A program made the position numbers and the translations under genes. From positions 1 through 8,947 of the forward strand of contig JAHIPN010000178.1 of the NCBI GenBank assembly GCA_018894595.1: a DNA stretch of 8,947 bases. Reading direction: 5' to 3'. This document shows positions 1 through 6,584 of this stretch, one piece after another. The DNA is from a bacterium. Its GTDB lineage: Bacteria; Atribacterota; JS1; SB-45; 34-128. The notes under the pieces were generated by a model. It ran no database searches, had not been told where the DNA came from, and worked only from the letters and a program-made list of their open reading frames with translations. Numbering within the stretch: the first letter of the stretch is position 1; each line of letters starts with the position of its first letter.

Positions 1-423
1 AAGGGTCAGGGCTTCATCCTGCGTACTTCTGGAATTACCTTCGAGGATTAATACATCTTCCTCCGGAATTCCTAAATCTATTGCAGCCATTTTGCTTAAC
101 ATAGTATCTCCATAAGCTTTTATTCCTCTGTTTATAATGATATCTTTTGCGGTAATGAAACTGTTAATCAGAACGATTCTATCAGAATATCCCTCATCAT
201 ATAAATCTGCTGCTTCAAGGATTCTATCATACACACTTCCCATGAGAACTATAATCATATCACTTTCCTGCAATTCATCCATAACTACCAACCATTGACC
301 TAAATTAGGCACAATAAATATGCTTAAAAAAATAAAAAAAGCAAGAAGTATGACCAAAAGAGGTAATATCTTCTTGCCGGTATATTTATTATATCGTTTC
401 ATTCTCACTTTATCCCTTGTCAT
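1..423 (-). CDS. YdcF/DUF218-family membrane protein, N-terminal part (runs off left edge)
   Basis: This is the first 141 codons of a gene whose 3' end lies beyond base 1. The translation has a short basic N-terminus, one hydrophobic segment at about residues 20-39, then the start of a DUF218 domain: IIVLMGS (57-63), DRILEAADLYDEGYSDRIVL (66-85), and EGNSRSTQDEALTL (128-141). The last matches the E-x(n)-S-x-T-x-x-EA signature of YdcF/SanA/ElyC proteins. I chose the ATG at 421-423 because an AAAGGG sits six bases before it and an in-frame stop lies further upstream. In-frame ATG 400-402 is an alternative. The family is linked to envelope functions and its biochemical activity is poorly defined. 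A different DUF218 protein precedes it at 728-1522. The domain call is firm; the role is not known. Confidence 0.82.
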   Translation of the reverse strand, partial: MTRDKVRMKRYNKYTGKKILPLLVILLAFFIFLSIFIVPNLGQWLVVMDELQESDMIIVLMGSVYDRILEAADLYDEGYSDRIVLINSFITAKDIIINRGIKAYGDTMLSKMAAIDLGIPEEDVLILEGNSRSTQDEALTL

Positions 424-458
424 TCTTATCCCTTTTCTGCTTGCTCTGCTAAATCTTA

Positions 459-488
459 TTTATGCAGCGTCATTCCTATCTATATCAA
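459..488 (-). promoter_or_regulatory. Weak sigma-70-like promoter candidate before the YdcF-like gene
   Basis: On the minus strand TTGATA (483-488) and CATAAA (459-464) are separated by 18 bp, about 36 bp before the proposed start codon at 423. The -10 element is a poor match and AT-rich DNA produces such pairs by chance. The 304-bp gap upstream is the only indirect support for separate transcription of this gene. Confidence 0.2.
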
Positions 489-529
489 TACTATTTTTAC
501 ATCTTTTAACCTTCTTTTATATTTCCCCC

Positions 530-545
530 GACTGGAAGACTGGTA
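530..545. repeat. Two-copy octamer tandem repeat
   Basis: GACTGGAA (530-537) is followed directly by GACTGGTA (538-545), differing at one position. It is one of several short tandem repeats in this gap. Confidence 0.5.
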
Positions 546-630
546 AACTATTTCCTTCCCACACTTGTTTCCCGTACTATAACTATCAGCCAACCCGCAC
601 TTACAACCCACATCTATATTTTCTTAAACC

Positions 631-658
631 AAAAACGAAAAACGAATAACGAAAAACC
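631..658. repeat. Four-copy heptanucleotide tandem repeat (AAAAACG-type)
   Basis: Four consecutive 7-mers can be read: AAAAACG, AAAAACG, AATAACG, AAAAACC. The 7-bp period is kept while the copies diverge by one base, as expected of an ageing replication-slippage array. It lies in non-coding DNA and no function is evident. Confidence 0.75.
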
Positions 659-690
659 CTTTCTTATCCTTACAATTGTTCCCCACACCT

Positions 691-711
691 ATACGCTCAA
701 CGCTGTACGCT
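691..711. repeat. Three-copy heptanucleotide tandem repeat (NNACGCT-type)
   Basis: ATACGCT, CAACGCT and GTACGCT follow each other with a perfect 7-bp period. The last five bases are invariant and the first two vary. It starts 32 bp after the AAAAACG array ends and 17 bp before the 3' end of the ElyC-like gene at 728. Confidence 0.7.
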
Positions 712-727
712 AATATGCATTTTACCT

Positions 728-1522
728 TCACCTAAAACCTAAACCATAATAGACCAAACCTATCCATTCATGTATGGCGTAGAAATTATTACTTAATGCC
801 CCTGCGTTAGGTAAAAAATCTAAAATATTCAAAGGTTCTTTTCCTAAAATATAATTAACTGGGGCAGGAATTATTTTAATCTCTCCCCTCTCAAAACATT
901 TTACTGAACGCCTCATATGTAGGGCACTGGTAACTAAAATAATTCTCTGATAACCTTCTTCTTCTAATTTCTTTAAAGAATATTTCGCACTTTCCAAAGT
1001 AGTTTTAGACAAATCTTCAATTATTATTTTTTCTTTATCTATTCCCCAGGAAAGAAGCACATCTTGCATCACCTTGGCAATAGGTAATTCATTACTCCTA
1101 CCTGAGCCGCTACCTCCACTTAGGCAAATATCACAATCTAATTTTTGATAAATTTTATATCCCCCATAAAGTCTAGCCAGAGTAGTTTCTCCGATTTCTG
1201 CTCCATCATCGCCTGCTACCGGAGAACCCAGGACCATACCTCCCGATAGAATCACTATTACTGTATCTTCTATCTCCTCTTTACTTAATTGTTCATAAGA
1301 ATAGGGAGAGTAATCATCCTCCAGGGTTCTAACTAAGAGATATTCTCCGGGCCAAGTGCTTAAAAGATAAAAGGAAATAAAAAAGAAAAATATTAATAGG
1401 TGAGCCATCTTTTTCTTTTTGGAAACTGATAAAATATATACTAATAAAATTAAAAGCAAGAAAAACCCGGGAGAAATTATTATCTGCTCTATAACTTTAC
1501 GAAAAAATAAAAAATCCCACAC
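728..1522 (-). CDS. ElyC-like DUF218 membrane protein
   Basis: The 264-residue protein is about the size of E. coli ElyC. It has two hydrophobic segments near the N-terminus (about residues 15-33 and 40-57) separated by a lysine-rich SKKKK loop, then a DUF218 domain from about 86 to 255. Visible family motifs are IVILSGG (89-95), SGGSGSGRSNE (135-145), EDLSKTTLESAK (169-180) and VTSALHMRRS (197-206). The start is GTG at 1520-1522, with a GAGGT ribosome-binding sequence about nine bases upstream on the minus strand. E. coli ElyC is an inner-membrane protein tied to peptidoglycan assembly and undecaprenyl carrier lipid metabolism, which would fit a locus consuming that carrier; the same role here is inferred. 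It follows the transketolase genes after 84 bp, so co-transcription is possible. Confidence 0.88.
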   Translation of the reverse strand: MWDFLFFRKVIEQIIISPGFFLLLILLVYILSVSKKKKMAHLLIFFFFISFYLLSTWPGEYLLVRTLEDDYSPYSYEQLSKEEIEDTVIVILSGGMVLGSPVAGDDGAEIGETTLARLYGGYKIYQKLDCDICLSGGSGSGRSNELPIAKVMQDVLLSWGIDKEKIIIEDLSKTTLESAKYSLKKLEEEGYQRIILVTSALHMRRSVKCFERGEIKIIPAPVNYILGKEPLNILDFLPNAGALSNNFYAIHEWIGLVYYGLGFR

Positions 1523-1569
1523 TATTATTGTACCTCATCTCATTCCTTACCCACCAGGATACTCATAGA

Positions 1570-1588
1570 TGGTCCGAATGTTCGACCA
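1570..1588. repeat. Short inverted repeat between transketolase and ElyC-like genes
   Basis: TGGTCCGAA and TTCGACCA form arms that pair over eight bases with one bulged C and a two-base centre (TG). It has no adjoining T-run, so it is not a standard intrinsic terminator. It could be a protein-binding site, an RNA-processing hairpin or chance. Confidence 0.35.
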
Positions 1589-1606
1589 ACAAAACACACG
1601 CCCGCT

Positions 1607-2530
1607 CTACTTATTAAACGCTTCTCTAACCTTCTCTACTATTGATTCAACAGACATCCCATACACTTTCCTAAGATATTCTTGATCTCCTACAACACTT
1701 GAAAAACATCCTGGCAATCCTACCATTTGTAGCCTTGCTCTTGGCTGGGGCATCTGAGCTAATATTTCAGAAACAGCACCTCCTAAACCCCCGATAACAG
1801 TATGTTCTTCAATAGTCACTATTAATTTAACCTTCTTCGCAATATCTTCTACCATCTCTCTATCAAAAGGCTTTAAAGTATGCATACTATAAAGTCCAAC
1901 GCTTAATCTCATCTCATTCAACATTTTTCCAGCCTTAAACGCGTTATCCAAAATACCACCTGTTGAAATTAAAGTAACATCATCACCATTAAAAAGTTGA
2001 ATAGCCTTTCCTACTTTAAAATTAATATCCCCTTCATGAATTCTCTTCCCTCCTCCTCGTCCAAGCCGCAAATAACAAACTCCCGAAGTATTGTATATCG
2101 CTCGAGTAGCATCAGCAACTTCCACAATATCGCCAGGTGCAACTACTGTAATATCTGGCAAGGCTCTCATTATAGATAAATCTTCAGTTGCATGGTGACT
2201 AATACCTAAAGAACCATAACAAAATCCTCCACCTATAGCAACAATTTTCACATTAGCCTGATGATAACAGGCATCATTTCTAATCTGTTCCAAACATCTC
2301 AAGGTAGGAAAATTGCAAATAGAATAAGTAAAAACAATCTTTCCTTCTAAAGCCATCCCTACTGCTATTCCAGTCATATTTTGTTCGGCAACACCTATAT
2401 TAATAAATTGCTCAGGCAATTCTTTTACAAAATTATCAAGCACACCAAAACCAAGATCACCTGTTAATAAAATCACATTTTTATCCTCTTTGGCAATTTT
2501 AGTCAATTCCTCGATAAAACTATCTCTCAT
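1607..2530 (-). CDS. Split transketolase, C-terminal subunit (pyrimidine-binding and C-terminal domains)
   Basis: The 307-residue protein is the second half of a transketolase, an enzyme that moves a two-carbon ketol unit between sugar phosphates with thiamine diphosphate. The pyrimidine-binding domain covers roughly residues 1-165: TGDLGFG (23-29), NIGVAEQN (44-51, where E49 should be the glutamate that activates the cofactor), and SHHATED (111-117). A transketolase C-terminal domain follows from about 185 (STGG, EEHTVIGGLGG). Its ATG overlaps the end of the N-terminal subunit gene by 11 bases, with a GGAGG site inside that upstream gene, so translation of the two halves is probably coupled. 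Length and motifs are complete. Related alpha/beta halves also occur in 1-deoxyxylulose-phosphate synthase-like enzymes, so the substrate is not fixed by sequence. In a polysaccharide locus it may serve a dedicated sugar rather than central metabolism. Confidence 0.92.
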   Translation of the reverse strand: MRDSFIEELTKIAKEDKNVILLTGDLGFGVLDNFVKELPEQFINIGVAEQNMTGIAVGMALEGKIVFTYSICNFPTLRCLEQIRNDACYHQANVKIVAIGGGFCYGSLGISHHATEDLSIMRALPDITVVAPGDIVEVADATRAIYNTSGVCYLRLGRGGGKRIHEGDINFKVGKAIQLFNGDDVTLISTGGILDNAFKAGKMLNEMRLSVGLYSMHTLKPFDREMVEDIAKKVKLIVTIEEHTVIGGLGGAVSEILAQMPQPRARLQMVGLPGCFSSVVGDQEYLRKVYGMSVESIVEKVREAFNK

Positions 2531-3335
2531 CTACATTTTCCTCCAATTCTTTCATAGCTTGTACATATTCTTCTTCGTGAGGAAATCTGTAATGCCATAA
2601 TACTTTATTTTCCATAAAAGATACACCTTTACCCTTTATGGTATGAGCAATTATACAGGTTGGTAAATTTTTATTAGAAGAATTAAAATTCATTGCTTCC
2701 GTTAATTCTTTATGATTATGACCATCTACTTCTTTAACGCCCCATCCGAAAGATATCCATTTGTCTCTAAAAGGTTCTAACTGAATAGTATCTTTGGTGG
2801 GAGCTAAGCTTTGAATTTTATTATAATCAATTATTGCTATTAAATTGGATAATTTGTGATGCGCAGCGAACAAAACAGCCTCCCAGACCGAACCTTCATC
2901 ACATTCTCCATCGCTAAGCAAAACAAATACACGATGTTTTTTAAAATCCTTTTTCGCTACTAAAGCCATTCCTACTCCCATCGATAAACCATGGCCTAAA
3001 GAACCAGAAGATACTTCTACTCCTGGTACCTTATGAGAAATATGACCACAAAATATACTTCCGTTTGAATAATACTGATTCAGCTTCTCAATAGGAAAGT
3101 ATCCTACTTCTGCAAGTACAGCATATACCGCTGCTCCTGCATGTCCTTTACTCAATATAAAACGATCACGGCAAGACCATTGTGGATCATTAACATTTTT
3201 ATTTAATACTTTTCCGTATAAAACCGCAATTATATCTGCAATTGATAGCATCGAACCAATATGGGAACTCTTTGCCAAATGAGTCATTCTTACAACATTT
3301 TTCCTAATATTCAAAGCTAAGTTATAAGTATTCAT
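2520..3335 (-). CDS. Split transketolase, N-terminal subunit (thiamine diphosphate-binding domain)
   Basis: The 271-residue protein carries the pyrophosphate-binding half of a transketolase. Visible motifs are HLAKSSHIGS (19-28) with the conserved histidine, LSKGHAG (61-67), GSLGHGLSMGVG (111-122), and the metal/cofactor motif SDGECDEGS (141-149) paired with N172 (YNKIQ). That is the GDG-to-N arrangement with Ser replacing the first Gly, which I recall in other split enzymes. It ends with TIKGKGVSFME and a WHYRFP segment, typical of this subunit. AAGGGG lies about seven bases before the ATG and overlaps the stop region of the aminotransferase remnant, 11 bp upstream. It forms a two-gene unit with the overlapping C-terminal subunit gene. 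The set looks intact, unlike the gene before it. Confidence 0.92.
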   Translation of the reverse strand: MNTYNLALNIRKNVVRMTHLAKSSHIGSMLSIADIIAVLYGKVLNKNVNDPQWSCRDRFILSKGHAGAAVYAVLAEVGYFPIEKLNQYYSNGSIFCGHISHKVPGVEVSSGSLGHGLSMGVGMALVAKKDFKKHRVFVLLSDGECDEGSVWEAVLFAAHHKLSNLIAIIDYNKIQSLAPTKDTIQLEPFRDKWISFGWGVKEVDGHNHKELTEAMNFNSSNKNLPTCIIAHTIKGKGVSFMENKVLWHYRFPHEEEYVQAMKELEENVDER

Positions 3336-3346
3336 TAATATACCCC

Positions 3347-3859
3347 TTACTTAAATAAATCTTGCTTTTTAAAAGCTTTTTCCACTGCATATAAAGTATC
3401 CCATTTTTTACAGAAACAAAATCTCACCTGTGTCCTTCCTTTTTCAGGATTAGAGTAAAAAGAAGAACCGGGTACTGTCGCTACACCGGTAGCTTCAATA
3501 AGTTTTCGACTAAAAGTAAAATCATCATCTATTTTCATTCTATTCATCAAATCATCTACTTCTGTAATTATATAATAAGACCCTTTGGGTAAATAAGGTT
3601 TAAAACCTGTCTTATCTAAAATATCATATAATAATTTTCGTGCTTTGGCATAATGTTTTTGTAAATTAACATAATATTCCTCGTCAAAAGATAAAGCTAC
3701 CACAGCTGCATGTTGAAAAGGAGTTGGTGCTCCTACCGTAAGAAAATCGTGCACTTTCCGAATACGCTCAGTTATTGGTTTATCTGCAATAGCCCAACCT
3801 ACCCGCCAACCAGTAACAGAATATGTTTTAGAGATAGAATTAATAGTAATTGTCCTATA
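3347..3859 (-). pseudogene. C-terminal remnant of a class I/II PLP aminotransferase
   Basis: The open frame gives 170 residues matching the second part of an aspartate aminotransferase-like fold I enzyme, which is normally about 380-400 residues. It begins with RTITINSISKTYSVTGWRVG, where the lysine of SISK is the PLP-binding residue. It continues through HDFLTVGAPTPFQ, KGSYYIITEVDD, GVATVPGSSFY and VRFCFCKKWDTL. An in-frame TAA lies immediately upstream (3860-3862). No aminotransferase sequence precedes it: the neighbouring DNA encodes an unrelated fragment in another frame. The substrate-binding N-terminal half is therefore missing and the gene cannot make a complete enzyme. An ATG at 3752-3754 could give a 135-residue product lacking the lysine. 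Truncation by deletion or recombination near 3855-3860 is the simplest reading. Confidence 0.85.
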
Positions 3860-3956
3860 TTACAGCATGCCTGCGGATCTTTAGTACCAGTTTTTCTGTA
3901 TCCATAAATTCAATCCCTTTTTTCTTTAACTCTTTCAATAAAAAATATTTTGTCAT
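3855..3956 (-). pseudogene. 33-codon fragment, possibly the N-terminus of a winged-helix/AbiEi-like regulator
   Basis: ATG at 3954-3956 opens 33 codons beginning MTKYFLLKELKKKGIEFMD and ending RRHAVI before a TAG. The pattern of a basic helix, a KKKGI turn and an FMDTEKL helix start recalls the first helices of AbiEi-type winged-helix antitoxins, but I have only a resemblance from memory. The frame breaks off exactly where the aminotransferase homology starts, so this appears to be one side of a deletion or recombination junction. It is too short to be sure it was ever a gene. Confidence 0.35.
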
Positions 3957-3963
3957 ACTTTGC

Positions 3964-3974
3964 AGTTGTCAACT
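3964..3974. repeat. Palindrome AGTTGTCAACT upstream of the short fragment
   Basis: The arms AGTTG and CAACT are perfect around a central T. A looser match extends outward (ACTT on the left, AAGT on the right, with a one-base offset). It ends eight bases before the ATG at 3954-3956 on the minus strand, where an autoregulator's operator could sit. Function is inferred from position and symmetry only. Confidence 0.4.
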
Positions 3975-4014
3975 ATAAGTCTACGGCGTAAACACTCATA
4001 TAATACCACACACT

Positions 4015-4992
4015 CTATGAATCGTTTTCGCCAACTCCTCTGGTAGAATCAGATAATTCGCACAACTTTGCAATATGCTCCTTATTAAGCCGCCAGTTTA
4101 GTGCGCTAATATTCTCTATTAACTGTTCTTTTCGTTTAATCCCGGTTAATGCAATCGAAAATGGAATTTTATCAAGTATCCAACGAATTGCTATTTGGAC
4201 TATTGTTTTATTCTCATAATACGGCAATATAGTCTTAATATAATTCAAAATACGCAAGTTTTGTTCTAATTTTTCACCATAAAAGTTGCAATAGACCTCA
4301 TGATGTCTACGATCATTTTCAGCAAACTTGCTGTTCTGATTGTATTTTCCGCTCAAAATTCCCTGTCCTAAACTCCCCCATGACAGGAAACAAATCTCTA
4401 ACTTCTCATGCATCGTATAAATCTGAGATTCGTGAATACGCTTCGACAAGCTATATTCAAAACTGAAGGAAGCCAATTTATCAATCGGGTGGAAAAAACC
4501 TTTATCCACCAAATCAATATTTGTAACGCCAAAAGCTAATATTTTTCCTTGTTTTTGAAGATCACTTAAATTATTGAAAATTTCTTCAATGGGTGTTTTT
4601 TTATCCCAATAATGAATTTGATATAAATCGATATAATCAGTTTGCAATCGGAAGAGACTTAAATCAATCGCTTGCTTTATCCACTTTAATGAGTTATCGT
4701 AAAATGTTTTATCATGCTCTCTACGTACACCAAATTTTGTTGCAATAACCACTTTATCACGTTTTTCCTTTAACGCTCTACCTAAAACTTTTTCAGAAAC
4801 GCCAATTCCATAGATATCTGCAGTATCAAAAAAGTTAATACCATAATCCAAAGCTGTATGAACTGTTTTAATCAACTCTTTTTCATCTGTAATGCCCCAA
4901 CCATGTCCACCCATAGGGCAACAGCCAAACCCAAGCCTTGACACCATTTTTTTAAGCGCCGGTATATAAATACACTCGATATCATTTGTCAT
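4015..4992 (-). CDS. Aldo/keto reductase
   Basis: The 325-residue protein is a full-length member of the NAD(P)H-dependent aldo/keto reductase family, which reduces carbonyl groups on a TIM-barrel scaffold. The catalytic tetrad is visible: D56 (FFDTADIYG), Y61, K86 (VIATKFG) and H127 (DLYQIHYWD). The opening GFGCCPMGG (21-29) and the late cofactor-loop region (IALTGIKRKEQL) also fit. The ATG overlaps the end of the phosphoglycosyl transferase gene by 11 bases, with AGGAG just upstream, so the two are probably translated in tandem. That coupling suggests a sugar or nucleotide-sugar substrate, for example a keto-sugar reduction. Family members are too diverse to name it. No sign of damage is seen. 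The wreckage that follows it from about 3974 leftwards may mark the end of this unit. Confidence 0.93.
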   Translation of the reverse strand: MTNDIECIYIPALKKMVSRLGFGCCPMGGHGWGITDEKELIKTVHTALDYGINFFDTADIYGIGVSEKVLGRALKEKRDKVVIATKFGVRREHDKTFYDNSLKWIKQAIDLSLFRLQTDYIDLYQIHYWDKKTPIEEIFNNLSDLQKQGKILAFGVTNIDLVDKGFFHPIDKLASFSFEYSLSKRIHESQIYTMHEKLEICFLSWGSLGQGILSGKYNQNSKFAENDRRHHEVYCNFYGEKLEQNLRILNYIKTILPYYENKTIVQIAIRWILDKIPFSIALTGIKRKEQLIENISALNWRLNKEHIAKLCELSDSTRGVGENDS

Positions 4993-5587
4993 TAAATATT
5001 CTCCTAAAAATACAAATAAAACTCTGAAAAATAAGTTTAATATCTTGGAAAAAATTTTGCTCTTTTACATATTTTATACGTAATTTATTTTTTTCTTTTA
5101 GGATGTTTTCTTCAAAAACCTGATCAGCATTTTTGGAACCAACTATTTCTTGAAGAGAAAAATATTTTACCGAACTATAATCAGTCATTCCAGGTCGCAC
5201 ACTCAAAATGAGTATTTCTTCTCCTTTAAATTGATTTGTATACTGAGGGAGTTCTGGCCTTGGACCCACTATGCTCATATCCCCTTTTATAACATTAATA
5301 ATCTGTGGTAATTCATCTAGTTTATATCGACGTAGAAACTTACCAAATTTAAAAATGCGAAAATCATTCAAAGCAGTTGTTCCTCCACCTATTTTTTCCG
5401 CATTAATTACCATTGTCCGAAACTTAAAAATTCTAAAAGTCCTTCCATGCAAGCCTGTACGCAATCCGCGATAAAAAACAGGTCCTGGGGAACTTAATTT
5501 TATGATTATAGCGAAAATAATAAAAAAGGGAAGTAAAAAAGGTAGAGAGATAAAACAAACGATAATATCAAAAAGCCTCTTTAACAT
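4982..5587 (-). CDS. Short (monotopic) phosphoglycosyl transferase, initiating sugar transferase
   Basis: This 201-residue protein belongs to the bacterial sugar transferase family (PF02397), which transfers a sugar 1-phosphate from a nucleotide sugar to undecaprenyl phosphate at the inner membrane, the first step of repeat-unit assembly. It starts KRLFDI, then has one hydrophobic re-entrant segment (about 8-30), SPGPVFYRG (33-41), RTFRIFKFRTM (49-59), the Asp-Glu catalytic dyad in KLDELPQ (D91, E92), and KGDMSIVGPRPELP (101-114). The length is that of the minimal PglC-like core without the extra N-terminal membrane domain of WbaP/WcaJ, so it is complete. AAAGGA lies about 12 bases upstream. 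A degraded paralogue lies at 6585-6871. The sugar transferred cannot be read from the sequence. Confidence 0.94.
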   Translation of the reverse strand: MLKRLFDIIVCFISLPFLLPFFIIFAIIIKLSSPGPVFYRGLRTGLHGRTFRIFKFRTMVINAEKIGGGTTALNDFRIFKFGKFLRRYKLDELPQIINVIKGDMSIVGPRPELPQYTNQFKGEEILILSVRPGMTDYSSVKYFSLQEIVGSKNADQVFEENILKEKNKLRIKYVKEQNFFQDIKLIFQSFICIFRRIFNDK

Positions 5588-5678
5588 TCGATATCAATTT
5601 CCTTTCTCAAAAATACAAACAGCTTCGCCGCAGCAAATTTTATGAGTTGTGTATATTGAATAGTCGTTTTAAGATAAT

Positions 5679-6407
5679 TTAGGAAATCTTCTTAAAATAA
5701 CAACCACCTCGACCATCATGAATTAATCTCGGAGATAGTTTTTTTTCTCTAAAAATTCATCTAAGGCTTTTTTGGCACCAAAACAGGTTCCGTAATCATC
5801 GATGACAACGAAACCTTCGTCAATTACATTATCGTATAGATTTTCTAAACAACATTTTGTAGATTCATACCAATCAGCATCAATTCGTAACAAAGAAATT
5901 TTACCAATTTTATTTTTATATTCTGGCAAAGTATTTTGGAACCATCCTTTTATCATCTTTATGTTTTTTTTGTCTATTCCCATTTTTAAAATCTCTAGCG
6001 CTTGGCTCAGGCAAACCTTCAAATGAATCAAAAAACCATATATTCCGGTCTTTTCGATTATTTTCAAAAGCTTTCAAAGCCATTAATGCTGAGCAACCTC
6101 CTTGAGCTACACCGCATTCAACAATATCTCCTCTAAGATTATTATTAATTATTTCAGCCACTAAATCATAAGTTTGAGATAATCCTGCCAGGCCAACAAG
6201 AGAATAAGGCACTACCTTATGAATCATCTTCGTCTTTTTTAAATTTTTATTATCTTCTTTAATCTTGTAATAAATAATAAATCGAAAATACCAAGACCTA
6301 AGCAATAATTTATACAATCTAAAGCTAACTTCATAAAAAATTCTATAGAAAGATTCAGGTAAAACTTTTTTTAGAAAGTAGAGTATTTTTTTAATTTGTT
6401 GTTTCAT
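5679..6407 (-). pseudogene. Broken TylF-type (macrocin-O-methyltransferase-like) methyltransferase
   Basis: Three reading frames must be joined to recover the protein. The first gives the N-terminal half with the SAM-binding motif VECGVAQGGCSA (96-107) and WFFDSFEGLPEPS (124-136). Homology then jumps near 5997-6002 to a second frame starting ALEILKMGIDKKN and running through KGWFQNTLPEYK, LLRIDADWYEST and VVIDDYG. The stretch normally lying between these is absent, by my estimate some 25-40 residues, so this is an internal deletion that also changes the frame. The second frame stops early at 5723 after an eight-base A-run, while a third frame continues LSPRLIHDGRGGCYF to a TAA at 5679-5681. 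The ATG has a strong GGAGGT seven bases upstream. TylF relatives methylate sugar hydroxyls and are common in polysaccharide loci. Two independent lesions make function unlikely. Confidence 0.87.
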
Positions 6408-6516
6408 GGATGACCTCCTCTAATTTATTAGTAAATACTGGAATATTGTAGTGTTTTTCAACATATCTTCTTCCTTTTAACCCCATCCATCTCAAAGCGT
6501 TCTTCCGGCGAAATGT
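6391..6516 (-). pseudogene. C-terminal tail of a lost GT4-type glycosyltransferase
   Basis: The frame ending in TAA at 6391-6393 encodes MGLKGRRYVEKHYNIPVF followed by NKLEEVIHE. This is the typical last helix region of GT4 glycosyltransferases (a GxxGRxYVEE-type segment). The preceding residues in this frame (RRKNALRW) are open back to a TAG at 6517-6519. An adjacent frame offers SPEERFEMDG, also typical just before that motif, so one frameshift near 6483 may be present. Nothing upstream resembles the catalytic domain. The tail overlaps the start of the methyltransferase remnant by 17 bases and contains its ribosome-binding site, so the original genes were a tightly packed pair. Only the tail can be supported. 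Confidence 0.6.
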
Positions 6517-6584
6517 CTATACTATGATCTCTGCACCACACTGCGACGTATAGATACTGTTTTTTACCATTGCTTCACCCAGGG

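Larger units (their letters stand above)
424..727. other. 304-bp gap with short tandem repeats and no gene
   Basis: No reading frame here resembles a protein on either strand. The stretch is pyrimidine-rich on the plus strand and holds three separate short tandem repeats of 7-8 bp units (530-545, 631-658, 691-711). A weak promoter candidate for the YdcF-like gene is at its left end. No GC-rich hairpin followed by a T-run was seen, so no intrinsic terminator can be called for the ElyC-like gene ending at 728. Confidence 0.6.

Noticed and set aside
2..11. AGGGTCAGGG, present also at 6581-6590
   Set aside because: A 10-base match with no extension on either side. One copy lies in the YdcF-like coding sequence and the other at the end of a pseudogene, so chance is the best explanation.
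320..649. Plus-strand open frame of 109 codons
   Set aside because: Its first third overlaps the well-supported start of the YdcF-like gene on the other strand, and its end crosses the AAAAACG repeat array. The hydrophobic composition comes from pyrimidine-rich DNA and no family is recognisable.
1997..2179. Plus-strand open frame opposite the transketolase C-terminal subunit
   Set aside because: Fully antisense to a clear enzyme gene, serine-rich and without family features. The same applies to the plus-strand frames at 3710-3907, 5271-5474, 5802-6026 and 8171-8422.
3944..3972. TTGACA with AATATT 17 bp downstream on the minus strand
   Set aside because: The only candidate start codon (3954-3956) would lie inside the spacer, so this pair cannot drive that fragment. 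TTGACA is explained by the palindrome.
5588..5678. Possible weak hairpin GCTTCGCCGCAGC in the gap before the phosphoglycosyl transferase
   Set aside because: Only three pairs close cleanly and no T-run follows, so it cannot be called a terminator.
6484..6580. Open frame containing KKQYLYVAVWCRDHSIDISPEER upstream of the glycosyltransferase tail
   Set aside because: Only the SPEERFEMD end looks like a glycosyltransferase. The rest matches nothing I know and is bounded by stops, so it is mentioned only as an alternative frame of the remnant.
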